The translations under genes and the position numbers were made by a program. From an uncultured Corynebacterium sp. (GTDB lineage: Bacteria; Actinomycetota; Actinomycetes; Mycobacteriales; Mycobacteriaceae): a DNA stretch of 32,962 bases. Shown here one piece after another: positions 1 through 6,828 of the stretch (positions within the stretch are counted from its first letter, which is position 1; each line of letters starts with the position of its first letter). The stretch is taken from contig NZ_CAMICL010000022.1 in the NCBI RefSeq assembly GCF_946221105.1, positions 1 to 32,962 on the forward strand, given 5' to 3'. A model generated the notes under the pieces. It was not told the origin of the DNA. It searched no databases and saw nothing but the letters and a program-made list of their open reading frames with translations.

Positions 1-55
1 GCGCATCACCTTGCCAAGGTGAGGGTCGCGAGTTCGAGTCTCGTCATCCGCTCCA
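1..55 (+). tRNA. tRNA-Gly(GCC), 5' end cut off by the window
   Basis: The 55 bases are identical to 317-371, the 3' part of the complete tRNA-Gly downstream. They hold the anticodon loop TTGCCAA (anticodon GCC), the T arm, the 3' acceptor strand CATCCGC, discriminator T52 and an encoded CCA (53-55). The 5' acceptor strand and most of the D arm lie before base 1. A short hairpin (TTCGG 61-65 with CCGAA 75-79) follows and may mark a processing spacer. Confidence 0.93.
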
Positions 56-99
56 AGTACTTCGGAGTTCAAAGCCGAATACTTCGGAGGTAACTCCAC

Positions 100-173
100 G
101 GTGGATTGGTCGAGTGGTTAGGCAACGGTCTGCAAAACCGTGTACACGGGTTCGATTCCCGTATCCACCTCCA
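100..173 (+). tRNA. tRNA-Cys(GCA)
   Basis: Acceptor strands GGTGGAT (100-106) and ATCCACC (163-169) pair fully. The anticodon stem ACGGT/ACCGT encloses loop CTGCAAA with anticodon GCA, and the T loop is TTCGATT. Discriminator T170 is followed by an encoded CCA (171-173). It lies in a same-strand cluster with Gly and Val tRNAs and is probably co-transcribed and processed with them. Confidence 0.95.
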
Positions 174-188
174 AGCTGCAATAGCCTT

Positions 189-260
189 GCGCGATTAGCT
201 CAGCGGTAGAGCACTACCTCGACACGGTAGGGGTCACTGGTTCGATCCCAGTATCGCGCA
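189..260 (+). tRNA. tRNA-Val(GAC)
   Basis: Acceptor strands GCGCGAT (189-195) and ATCGCGC (253-259) pair. The anticodon stem is CTACC/GGTAG, the T arm is ACTGG/CCAGT, and the T loop is TTCGATC. The anticodon loop reads TCGACAC, giving anticodon GAC (Val), but position 33 is C instead of the near-universal U. Discriminator A260 is followed by CGG, so CCA is not encoded, unlike the other tRNAs here, and must be added after transcription. Confidence 0.9.
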
Positions 261-295
261 CGGAGGGTTAACCCCCTCGGTAACTGAATAGCAAT

Positions 296-371
296 GCGGA
301 TGTAGCGCAGTTGGTAGCGCATCACCTTGCCAAGGTGAGGGTCGCGAGTTCGAGTCTCGTCATCCGCTCCA
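296..371 (+). tRNA. tRNA-Gly(GCC), complete copy
   Basis: Acceptor GCGGATG (296-302) pairs with CATCCGC (361-367). The anticodon stem CACCT/AGGTG encloses TGCCA with anticodon GCC. Discriminator T368 is followed by encoded CCA (369-371). It is the last tRNA of the cluster and a second copy of the one cut by the window start, over the part that can be compared. A strong terminator begins four bases later. Confidence 0.95.
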
Positions 372-374
372 CGC

Positions 375-413
375 AGCAAAAGGGGCCCACCTTCCCGGTG
401 GGCCCCTTTTGCT
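375..413. terminator. Bidirectional intrinsic terminator after the tRNA cluster
   Basis: A perfect 17-bp inverted repeat (375-391 with 397-413) has a GC-rich core, GGGGCCCACC/GGTGGGCCCC, around loop TTCCC. It is flanked by an A tract on the left and a T tract on the right, so it can stop transcription from both directions. It closes the tRNA operon on the plus strand and the 412-1386 gene on the minus strand, whose stop codon overlaps the stem foot. Confidence 0.92.
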
Positions 414-1386
414 ATTCCCGCTCCCCTGCTTCGAGGCGTTGCAGGTACAGCCGGGCGACGGTGAATTCCAGCGGCTCTTCCAGCGGCGACGAGTACGTGC
501 GCTGCCCGAAGTCGCGCGCAAGCTGGCGGCGGGCAGCGTCCACAATGGCACCAACGAGCCCGGAGGACACCTGCATCGGGTTCTTCGGCGCGAACGCCAC
601 CTCCGCCGGAACTCCCCGATCCACAGCGAGCTTGCGGAAGAGGTACTTGTCGTGACCACTGTCGTCCGGCTGCACCAGCGACGGGTGGATGCGTTGGGCC
701 AGCTCAACCGCCGCGTGGGTCTGCCAGATCTGGACGTGCCGCTCAGGATCGTCCATGAGCCGCTCGTAGAAGTCCGGCACAAAACGTTCGCGCTTGAAGT
801 TTTTGGAGACGTTTGCCCGCAGCGCCGCATCCCACGCGTCAACAAGGCTCTCCCCCGCCGCGGGTACCACCGTGTGTCCGCCCATGAACAGCGCGTCGGC
901 CCCGGCTCCGGAGAGCAGGACGCCTCCGGCGCCGTGATCGTGCGAAGCGTCGTCGATAGCTGCCAGCACACAGCCCGCCGAGATCTCCCACGGCTCCGGG
1001 AACTCGAGGGCCCGCACGACCCGCGCGAGAAGCCGCTCGAAGTCTTCGTCGGTGGGGCGAACAATCACGTGCTCGAGGCCGCATTGCTTTGCGACGGCTG
1101 CCGCCCTGCCCACCTCCGGGTCCTCCGCGTGCTGGCTGTAGGTCACTGCCAACGCGCCCGGCGCGACCTCTGCCACGTAGGTGGCCAGCAGGATGGAATC
1201 GATGCCGCCGGAGAGTTGGAGCACGGGCCGCCCCGCGCTGCGGGCGACGGCGGCGGTTACGCGAGCGCGAAGGTAGTGGTCGATCGCGGCGGCCGCTTCG
1301 CGGGAGTCAGCGATGTCGTAGGGACCTTTCGTCAGCTCCCGTTCGTCTGCAACGTATTCGAGCGCTGCCCCAGTGATGTCGTGCAT
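412..1386 (-). CDS. Stand-alone asparagine-synthetase-like PP-loop protein
   Basis: A 324-residue protein matching only the C-terminal, ATP-pyrophosphatase half of AsnB-type asparagine synthetases. The PP-loop SGGIDS is at residues 59-64 and the second nucleotide-pocket segment SGAGAD at 159-164. A family-like DKYLFRKLA segment (246-254) and PKNPMQVSSG (267-276) follow. The N-terminal glutamine amidotransferase domain (Cys2 nucleophile) is absent, so ammonia would have to come from elsewhere, or the enzyme adenylates another carboxylate, as beta-lactam synthetase-type relatives do. In AsnB the second motif normally reads SGEGxDE; here both acidic residues are replaced, so the substrate may not be aspartate. 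It starts 2 nt after the stop of the membrane-protein gene at 1389-2849, so the two are probably co-transcribed and translationally coupled. Family is secure; substrate unknown. Confidence 0.85.
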   Translation of the reverse strand: MHDITGAALEYVADERELTKGPYDIADSREAAAAIDHYLRARVTAAVARSAGRPVLQLSGGIDSILLATYVAEVAPGALAVTYSQHAEDPEVGRAAAVAKQCGLEHVIVRPTDEDFERLLARVVRALEFPEPWEISAGCVLAAIDDASHDHGAGGVLLSGAGADALFMGGHTVVPAAGESLVDAWDAALRANVSKNFKRERFVPDFYERLMDDPERHVQIWQTHAAVELAQRIHPSLVQPDDSGHDKYLFRKLAVDRGVPAEVAFAPKNPMQVSSGLVGAIVDAARRQLARDFGQRTYSSPLEEPLEFTVARLYLQRLEAGERE

Positions 1387-1388
1387 AG

Positions 1389-2849
1389 CTACGTTGTCCT
1401 TTCGTGGTAGCCGTCGTGAAGCTGCGCACCGGTGTGTCGTTGCTCGCCGGTGGCGCTGTCCAAAAATGGTGCCAGCTGATAGTTGGTGTTTCTCATCCGC
1501 TCGATGTCGCGCTCAAGCTCGGTGATCCGCTCTTGCAGCACGGCTGTCTTTCGTGGGCGTCGCAGCGAGAATTTCTGGGGTTTCGTGCGGACCGCCTTGG
1601 GCCCCTCGCGGCCTTCGCGCACCCGGAATACGGTATTGCGCACCAAGAGGAAGAAACCGACCATGATGAGCGCCATCAAGCCAATGAGCCCGACGCGCTC
1701 GAGCGTGGAGATGCCGTCGATGCCCAGCACGCTGATGTTGGTGATCAACAACCCCATCAGGGCAGCAAACAGCGACAGCACCTCCACGGATTTCCACACC
1801 AGCTGGTTCGACTCCGACTCGAGCTGGCGGGACAACACCTGCACCTTCTCGTCCACGGAAGCTACTTGCCTCTCGACGGCACTGCGGATGGCTGTTTGCA
1901 CCTGCCACTCGGTGGAGACCAGCAGCCGGTAGTTCTTGTACTCCTCGTGGCGGGCAAGCTGTTGCGGGCCAAGTACGCGGATTGCCATGTCTAGCGATTC
2001 CACGGCGCGCCGGTAGCAGTAGTTCTGATCTTCCAGCAGCGTCGGATCGGCGCTGAGGGTCTGCTCCAATTCGAGCGCGCGGGTCGCGGACGTCCCAGTT
2101 TCGAAATCCCACTGCGTAGCCGCGGCGATTCTGCGGTAGGCCTCCCCCATCCGGTAGTACGCGTTGCCGTCTTTGGGGTCCGACTTGACCAGGGACTCCG
2201 CCAGAATAAGCATTTCTACCCCGTAGAAGCGGAACGGAAACAGCCACAGGCCGTGCAGCAGAAGGTGGCGCAGCTTCACGGGAACACGGTCCAAGTGCCG
2301 CGAGAGGTTTGTCGGACTTTCTGGGTCTAGGCCGATAGAAGAAAACAGCTCTGACGGCACGATCCGCTTGCCGGCGCTGAGTTGCGCGAACGTGAGGTAG
2401 ATGCCGTTGAGGTCGTAGGGGCCGACTTGCAGTGGGGCGTCGTCGGCGCGGCTGAGCACTTCAAAAATCCCGTCGTAGTTGAAGTCGAACCGGTACAGCT
2501 GCAGCTCAATCAGCGCGGTTGCCAGATACAGCAGGCGCGGTTGCTCCACGCTGCCGTGGCGGCGCACGCGCTGCGGCTCATGCGCGCCGAGCCCTCGCTC
2601 CCGGGCCTGCCAACAGACGTCGGTGACCATGTTCAGGAAGGGCTCGAACCAGACCATCTCAGATGCCGTTTCCGCGGTCGGCGCAAATGCCGCCCGCGCG
2701 GCTTCAGCGAGGTTGTCCTTCCACTGGTGCTTGTCCGAGCGGTCGAACAGGAGCGTGTAAAACTCGGATGTTTCCGAGTCCGCAATCCAGCCCTTCCTGG
2801 CAGCGGCGGCTGCCGCGTCGAGGTCAAAACGGTTTCCGGTAGGTTGCAC
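1389..2849 (-). CDS. Unrecognised membrane protein: helical-repeat N-terminus, two TM helices, coiled coils
   Basis: I do not recognise this 486-residue protein. Residues 1-300 look soluble and mostly helical. A TPR-like stretch around 210-295 has an AYYRMGEAYRR segment and a second paired helix near 275-290. A heptad-like coiled coil (about 318-350) leads into two hydrophobic helices (about 354-372 and 386-404) separated by a short loop with ISVLGIDG. A basic stretch (405-436) and another coiled coil (436-455) form the C-terminus. The likely topology is a membrane hairpin with both long domains on the same, probably cytoplasmic, side. The start is GTG at 2849: it is the only start codon I find in frame near the gene head, and GAAGGGG lies 5 nt before it. 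An open frame continues upstream but there overlaps the divergent reductase gene. It is transcribed immediately before the PP-loop gene, which suggests a joint function. Confidence 0.75.
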   Translation of the reverse strand: MQPTGNRFDLDAAAAAARKGWIADSETSEFYTLLFDRSDKHQWKDNLAEAARAAFAPTAETASEMVWFEPFLNMVTDVCWQARERGLGAHEPQRVRRHGSVEQPRLLYLATALIELQLYRFDFNYDGIFEVLSRADDAPLQVGPYDLNGIYLTFAQLSAGKRIVPSELFSSIGLDPESPTNLSRHLDRVPVKLRHLLLHGLWLFPFRFYGVEMLILAESLVKSDPKDGNAYYRMGEAYRRIAAATQWDFETGTSATRALELEQTLSADPTLLEDQNYCYRRAVESLDMAIRVLGPQQLARHEEYKNYRLLVSTEWQVQTAIRSAVERQVASVDEKVQVLSRQLESESNQLVWKSVEVLSLFAALMGLLITNISVLGIDGISTLERVGLIGLMALIMVGFFLLVRNTVFRVREGREGPKAVRTKPQKFSLRRPRKTAVLQERITELERDIERMRNTNYQLAPFLDSATGEQRHTGAQLHDGYHERTT

Positions 2850-2882
2850 AACATCCCCTTCAACAGACTGGAAGCAAGTGTA

Positions 2883-3626
2883 ATGAACGAGCGACCTCAC
2901 ACCCTTGATCCGGAGCTTCTCATCGGACCGGTGAAGCCTCCCGGACAGCGGGAGACGCGCCTCATGGGCATTGCGGCGCTGACAGGAGCTGCCGCGAGTA
3001 ACGGCACCTCTTCCGGTCTGGGCAACGACACCGATTTCGCGCTGCTCAACGCTCTGCGCATCTGGTCGGATGCAGTGCTCGTCGGTGCCGAGACCGCACG
3101 CAAGGAGAACTACTTCGGGGTGCGCACTACCCAAAAGCAGCGCGAGACGCGGCGCGCACGCGGGCAAGCTGAAGTGCCGCCGATTGTCGTCATGACCAGG
3201 AGCCTGAATTTCGACACCGCAACGCAGCTGTTCACGGACACGCGCACACCGCCGTTGTTCGCGGTGCCCGAGGACGTCTTGGGAGACAAGGACGTCTCTG
3301 CACGCACGCGAAACATCGAGCAGGCGGGCGGCGTGATCGTGCCAGTGGAAGGCCAACACGTGTCGGCAGTCGTGGCTGCAGTTCACGCACGAGGGCTGGC
3401 CCGCATCGTGTGCGAGGGCGGGCCCAGCTTAAATGCCCAGCTCATTGGCGCCGGCGAGGTGGATGTGTTCCACTACACCGTCAGCCCGCGTGCGGTGCAG
3501 CCGTCTGAATTACGCCTGTTCGCTGAAGCGGACACACCATCAGACCGCACCTTCGTGCTCGAGAGTGCGCACGCCACAAGCGACTCGATGCTCTTCCTGC
3601 GCTACCGGAGCGTGCGCGAAGGCTAG
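2883..3626 (+). CDS. Pyrimidine reductase family protein (RibD C-terminal/DHFR-like)
   Basis: A 247-residue single-domain protein with the RibD_C/dihydrofolate reductase-like fold. Diagnostic segments are ALLNALRIWSDAVLVGAETA (NADPH-site helix and strand), PPIVVMTRS, and the C-terminal RIVCEGGPSLNAQL followed by VDVFHYTVSP. There is no deaminase domain, so it is not a bifunctional RibD. Its position before aftC and msrB matches M. tuberculosis Rv2671, which is reported to have dihydrofolate reductase-like activity and to affect antifolate susceptibility. A folate role is therefore more likely than riboflavin, but the substrate is inferred. ATG 2883 is chosen for domain length and a GGAAG about 10 nt upstream. 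Only 33 bp separate it from the divergent gene starting at 2849, so its promoter must overlap that gene. Confidence 0.85.
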   Translation: MNERPHTLDPELLIGPVKPPGQRETRLMGIAALTGAAASNGTSSGLGNDTDFALLNALRIWSDAVLVGAETARKENYFGVRTTQKQRETRRARGQAEVPPIVVMTRSLNFDTATQLFTDTRTPPLFAVPEDVLGDKDVSARTRNIEQAGGVIVPVEGQHVSAVVAAVHARGLARIVCEGGPSLNAQLIGAGEVDVFHYTVSPRAVQPSELRLFAEADTPSDRTFVLESAHATSDSMLFLRYRSVREG

Positions 3627-3641
3627 CCCCACCCCGGCAGG

Positions 3642-3647
3642 TACGGT
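3642..3647 (+). promoter_or_regulatory. -10 box of a leaderless aftC promoter
   Basis: TACGGT fits TANNNT and lies exactly 7 nt before GTG 3655, placing the transcription start on the first base of the start codon. No Shine-Dalgarno sequence is present. Confidence 0.6.
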
Positions 3648-3654
3648 TAGGCGC

Positions 3655-4899
3655 GTGATTGCTACACCACCGCCACGAAGCGCCCCCGAAGGACTCGCAA
3701 CGGGTTCGACCGCAGTGCAGGCCCAGCCTGCCGACGCGCGCGCGGGCCTCGCACAGGCGATTACCGCAGCCGCCTGGCCTGTCGCGGCGCTTCTGGTCGT
3801 GCACCGGCTGTTTGTCCTCGCGCGCGCGGGCTCGGTGACGGACGATTTCACCACCGTGTGGTCCGCTGCGCGCCGCTTTGTGGAACGCGTCCCCGTCTAC
3901 AACGAGGTGTACAGCCACGTCAATCCGCACTACCTGTACAACCCGGGCGCGACCCTGCTGCTGGCGCCGCTGGGGTTTATTGCCGACATCGACGTGGCCC
4001 GCCCGCTCTTCATCGCAGTCAACGCCGCGTGCATCATCGCCGCCTTGGCGTGGCTGACCAAGCTTGCAGGCCGCCCGCTTGCCGGCCCGACGTTTCCAGT
4101 GGCCGTAGCGCTTGCATCTAGCACCGAGGCAGTGACCAACACGCTGGTGTTTTCCAACATCAACGGCATACTCCTGCTGGCGCTGGTGGCCTTTATTGCG
4201 CTGCTGCTTTCCCGCCGCGATATCGCCGCTGGCGTGGTGCTGGGGTTGGCCATCCTGGTCAAGCCCATGTTCGCCCCGCTGCTGGCGCTGCCACTGCTGC
4301 AGCTGCGCTGGCGCCCCGCGCTGGGCGCTATCGGTGTCCCGGTGGTGATGAATCTCATCGCGTGGCCCCTGACCCCCGGTGCCCGCGATTACTTGGACGT
4401 AGTAGTGCCGTATCTGAAGGTCACGCGCGACTACGCCAACTCCTCCCTGTCCGGATTTGCCGTCTACTTCGGCATGCCCGGATGGGCGCATGCGATGCTG
4501 TTCCTCCTTTTCGCCGCCGCCGTCGCGGGGGCGGTGCTCGGACTCATCCGCGTGCGCCACAGCCAGGAGCTGCTGTATCTCGCCGTGGGCTCCGGTGTGC
4601 TGCTCGCCGGGGTGTGCCTGTTGTCCTCGCTGGGCCAGGCGTACTACTCCATGATGCTGTTTCCCGCCCTGTTCACGGTGTTCCACCCGGACAGCCCGTT
4701 GCGCAGCTGGCCCGCTTGGCTCGGCGCCGCGCTGTGCCTGTCCCCCTTGAGCTGGTCCAGCTCGCTGCATCCTTTGACCGGCAGCTGGCTCAACACGTTT
4801 CTGCCCACAGCCGGGTGGGCCGTGTTTATTATCGCGTGTGCTACGTGGGTATTGTTTAGGCAAACCTTGTTCGCTCCGAAGGAAAGGATTGGGCGATGA
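3655..4899 (+). CDS. aftC: GT87-type arabinofuranosyltransferase, probable AftC
   Basis: A 414-residue integral membrane protein of the GT-C fold (GT87/DUF2029) with roughly ten hydrophobic segments. A short cytoplasmic head is followed by a first TM (about 36-56) and an external loop starting VTDDF, whose Asp pair (D63, D64) is where GT-C enzymes carry the catalytic acid. Family members move sugars from decaprenyl phosphate to the cell-wall glycan. AftC adds alpha-1,3 arabinofuranose branches to arabinogalactan and lipoarabinomannan. The specific assignment rests on position between the RibD-like gene and msrB, as in Rv2671-Rv2674. GTG 3655 is chosen because TACGGT lies 7 nt upstream; an in-frame reading back to 3433 would overlap the reductase gene. 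Its stop overlaps the msrB start by 4 nt (ATGA), so the two are translationally coupled. Confidence 0.85.
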   Translation: MIATPPPRSAPEGLATGSTAVQAQPADARAGLAQAITAAAWPVAALLVVHRLFVLARAGSVTDDFTTVWSAARRFVERVPVYNEVYSHVNPHYLYNPGATLLLAPLGFIADIDVARPLFIAVNAACIIAALAWLTKLAGRPLAGPTFPVAVALASSTEAVTNTLVFSNINGILLLALVAFIALLLSRRDIAAGVVLGLAILVKPMFAPLLALPLLQLRWRPALGAIGVPVVMNLIAWPLTPGARDYLDVVVPYLKVTRDYANSSLSGFAVYFGMPGWAHAMLFLLFAAAVAGAVLGLIRVRHSQELLYLAVGSGVLLAGVCLLSSLGQAYYSMMLFPALFTVFHPDSPLRSWPAWLGAALCLSPLSWSSSLHPLTGSWLNTFLPTAGWAVFIIACATWVLFRQTLFAPKERIGR

Positions 4900-5297
4900 C
4901 GAACTTCAAGGACTTCACCGACGCGCAATGGCGCGAGAAACTCAGCCCGGAGGAGTTCCACGTCCTGCGGGAGGCAGGCACGGAGCCCCCAGGCGTCGGC
5001 GAGTACACCAACACCACCACCGAGGGTGTCTACCGCTGCCGCGCGTGCGGCGCTGAGCTTTTCCGCTCCACTGAGAAGTTCGACGCGCACTGCGGCTGGC
5101 CCTCGTTCTTCTCGCCGTTGGCGGGCGACGCCATCATCGAACGCGAGGACACCTCGCTCGGCATGGTGCGCACCGAAGTGCTGTGCGCGAACTGCCACTC
5201 CCACCTGGGCCACGTATTCGCGGGCGAGGGCTTCAACACCCCCACCGACCTGCGCTACTGCATCAACTCAATTTCGCTGACGCTCGAGGAAGAATAA
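4896..5297 (+). CDS. msrB: Peptide-methionine (R)-S-oxide reductase MsrB
   Basis: This 133-residue cytosolic enzyme reduces the R epimer of methionine sulfoxide in proteins, using thioredoxin. The structural zinc site is complete: C48/C51 (CRAC) and C97/C100 (CANC). The catalytic cysteine is C122 in RYCINSIS and the resolving cysteine is probably C66 in HCGWPSFF. HSHLGHVF (101-108) is the family signature. The length is typical. It is coupled to aftC through an ATGA overlap and ends at an inverted repeat. A GGAAAGGA Shine-Dalgarno-like sequence lies about 7 nt before the ATG. Confidence 0.97.
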   Translation: MTNFKDFTDAQWREKLSPEEFHVLREAGTEPPGVGEYTNTTTEGVYRCRACGAELFRSTEKFDAHCGWPSFFSPLAGDAIIEREDTSLGMVRTEVLCANCHSHLGHVFAGEGFNTPTDLRYCINSISLTLEEE

Positions 5298-5298
5298 C

Positions 5299-5328
5299 GG
5301 CGTCGTAAAGCAGTTGCTTTACGACGCC
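5299..5328. terminator. Inverted repeat between convergent msrB and hemQ
   Basis: A perfect 14-bp inverted repeat (5299-5312 with 5315-5328, two-base loop) begins 2 nt after the msrB stop and ends 19 nt from the hemQ stop. Neither side has a clear T tract, so intrinsic termination is likely but not certain. It could serve both genes. Confidence 0.7.
5301..5317. repeat. Convergent-end motif, copy 1
   Basis: CGTCGTAAAGCAGTTGC closely matches elements at 13647-13663 and 16599-16616, which also lie between convergent genes. Here it forms part of the terminator stem. The role is unknown. Confidence 0.45.
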
Positions 5329-5347
5329 ACCTTCGGCGTCCAGCCGC

Positions 5348-6049
5348 TTAGGGCAGCACCGAAATAATCTCGCCGATGTCGCCGACGCGGCGGCCAGTCT
5401 GGAACGGAATCTCCTCGCGCACGTGCAGGCGGGCCTCGGTGTAGCGCATGGTCTTCATCAACGCCTCGATACGCTCCAGCGTCGGCGCCTCGAAGGCCAG
5501 CATCCACTCGTAGTCGCCGAGCGTGAACGCCTCGACGGTGTTCGCACGCACATCCGCGAAATCGCGGGCCGCCATGCCGTGCTCCGCAAGGATGCGGCGG
5601 CGCTCCTGCGGATCCATCACATACCAGTCATACGAGCGCACGAACGGGTAGACGGTAATCCAGTCCCCCGGTTCCTCGCCCATGATGAAGCTGGGCAGGT
5701 GCGACTTGTTGAACTCGGCGGGGCGGTGCAGCCCGTTGCCGATCCAGCTCAGTTCCACCTTCTGCCCGAGCTCGGTCTCGCGACGGAAATCCGCGAGCGC
5801 TTTCTGCAGGTGCTCAAACTCCTCAGCGTGCCACCAGATCATGAAGTCGGCATCGGCGCGGATTCCAGTGTTGTCGTAGATGCCGCGGACGGTGACCACG
5901 CCTTCCTGCTCGAGGTTGGAGAAGAAGGCGCGAGCTTCGTCGATAAGCTGGCTGCGCTCGGTGCCAAGCACCCCGGGGACTGCACGGAAGACCGCGAACT
6001 GCAGAAAGCGCTGCGTGGCGTTGAGTTTGTCAAAGTCGAGCTTGGCCAT
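5348..6049 (-). CDS. hemQ: Coproheme decarboxylase HemQ (ChdC)
   Basis: A 233-residue chlorite-dismutase-family enzyme that oxidatively decarboxylates coproheme III to haem b, the last step of the coproporphyrin-dependent pathway of Gram-positive bacteria. Relative to C. diphtheriae ChdC (Y135, H118, H158), the matching residues are Y134 in the TVYPFVRSYDWY region, distal H117 in KSHLPSF, and proximal haem ligand H157 in AEHG, a uniform one-residue offset. ATG 6049 is chosen for its AAAGGGG ribosome site and the family N-terminus MAKLDFDKLN; 13 further in-frame residues upstream are not needed. A small hairpin (6066-6079) sits just before the ribosome site. The gene converges with msrB and diverges from the DUF3000 gene. 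Confidence 0.96.
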   Translation of the reverse strand: MAKLDFDKLNATQRFLQFAVFRAVPGVLGTERSQLIDEARAFFSNLEQEGVVTVRGIYDNTGIRADADFMIWWHAEEFEHLQKALADFRRETELGQKVELSWIGNGLHRPAEFNKSHLPSFIMGEEPGDWITVYPFVRSYDWYVMDPQERRRILAEHGMAARDFADVRANTVEAFTLGDYEWMLAFEAPTLERIEALMKTMRYTEARLHVREEIPFQTGRRVGDIGEIISVLP

Positions 6050-6100
6050 GGATTTTGCCCCTTTCCTGCCGCACGGCAGATCAAACAAAAGTCGTAGGAC

Positions 6101-6106
6101 ATTCTA
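6101..6106 (-). promoter_or_regulatory. Probable hemQ -10 box
   Basis: On the minus strand TAGAAT (TANNNT) lies inside a small inverted repeat (CGTAG 6093-6097, CTACG 6104-6108). A start near 6094 would give a leader of about 45 nt containing the 6066-6079 hairpin and the ribosome site. No convincing -35 is seen. Confidence 0.4.
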
Positions 6107-6161
6107 CGCCCCGGGTTGCGACACTCACGGCGCGCCTCCCCCAACGGCGCCGGTTGCTGGA

Positions 6162-6167
6162 TACGTT
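6162..6167 (+). promoter_or_regulatory. -10 box of a leaderless DUF3000 promoter
   Basis: TACGTT lies 7 nt before GTG 6175, the same spacing as upstream of aftC, dut (minus strand), the DUF3093 gene and the DUF3516 helicase gene. It shares a 125-bp divergent region with hemQ. Confidence 0.55.
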
Positions 6168-6174
6168 TGACCCT

Positions 6175-6816
6175 GTGATGAAACCGGACACCACCTCCCC
6201 CATGTCCGCCGGAGGCGCGGGCGATAACAGGGACGACCACGGCAACAGCGATTCCTGGCCCGCAGAATTTAGCGCGGCAGTCGAATCCATGCACGCGGCG
6301 CGCCTGCGCCCCGAAATCACCCTGGGCACCATCCGCCCGCCGCAGCGCCCCGCACCGTTCAGCCACGCCGTCGGCCTGGAGGTCGCGCACGCAGACGAGG
6401 ACAACGTCCCGGTCGACTCGGAAGGCGACGCCTTCGGCCGCCTGATCCTGCTGCACTCGCCTGCCGCAGAAGAAGCGTGGGAGGGCACCATGCGTTTGGT
6501 CGCCTACATCCAGGCCGACATGGACGATGCCGTGGCCTCGGACCCGCTTCTTCCGGATGTGGCGTGGCAGTGGCTCAACGAATCGCTGGCTGAGACTGGC
6601 GCACGCCACACCAACCTCGGCGGCACCGTCACGTCCACCGCCTCCGTGCGTTTCGGCGAGATCGGCGGACCCCCGCGCGCCTACCAGCTGGAGATGCGCG
6701 CATCCTGGACCGCAGAAGGCACCGACCTCCAGCACCATGTGGAGGCGTTTTCAAAGGTCCTCGCCCACGTGGCCGGTTTGCCTCCGGAGGGTGTGGCCCA
6801 GCTCGGAGCGCGCTAA
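6175..6816 (+). CDS. DUF3000 domain protein, function unknown
   Basis: About 213 residues matching DUF3000, an actinobacterial family of unknown function that commonly sits next to the RNase D gene. The first 30 or so residues are polar and probably disordered. The conserved part begins near ARLRPEITLGTIRPPQR and includes FGRLILLHSP, a helix containing GTMRLVAYIQADMD, and WQWLNESLAE. No signal peptide, membrane helix or catalytic motif is obvious. The GTG at 6175 and ATG at 6178 are adjacent codons; GTG is preferred because it falls 7 nt after TACGTT. The stop codon lies within the -10 box of the next gene. Confidence 0.8.
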   Translation: MMKPDTTSPMSAGGAGDNRDDHGNSDSWPAEFSAAVESMHAARLRPEITLGTIRPPQRPAPFSHAVGLEVAHADEDNVPVDSEGDAFGRLILLHSPAAEEAWEGTMRLVAYIQADMDDAVASDPLLPDVAWQWLNESLAETGARHTNLGGTVTSTASVRFGEIGGPPRAYQLEMRASWTAEGTDLQHHVEAFSKVLAHVAGLPPEGVAQLGAR

Positions 6817-6819
6817 TAT
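6814..6819 (+). promoter_or_regulatory. -10 box overlapping the DUF3000 stop, for the RNase D gene
   Basis: TAATAT overlaps the TAA stop of the preceding gene and lies 9 nt before ATG 6829 (6 nt before an in-frame TTG). It may drive a leaderless or nearly leaderless transcript; no ribosome site is present. Confidence 0.5.
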
Positions 6820-6828
6820 CTTTCCTTG

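Noticed and set aside
58..89. Direct repeat TACTTCGGAG between tRNA genes as an attachment site
   Set aside because: Only 10 bp, with no integrase gene or tRNA-end duplication beyond the normal tRNA-Gly copy.
2850..3386. N-terminal extension of the 1389-2849 gene to 3386
   Set aside because: It would overlap the well-supported reductase gene on the other strand, and its sequence is a Cys/His/Arg-rich shadow; GTG 2849 has a proper ribosome site.
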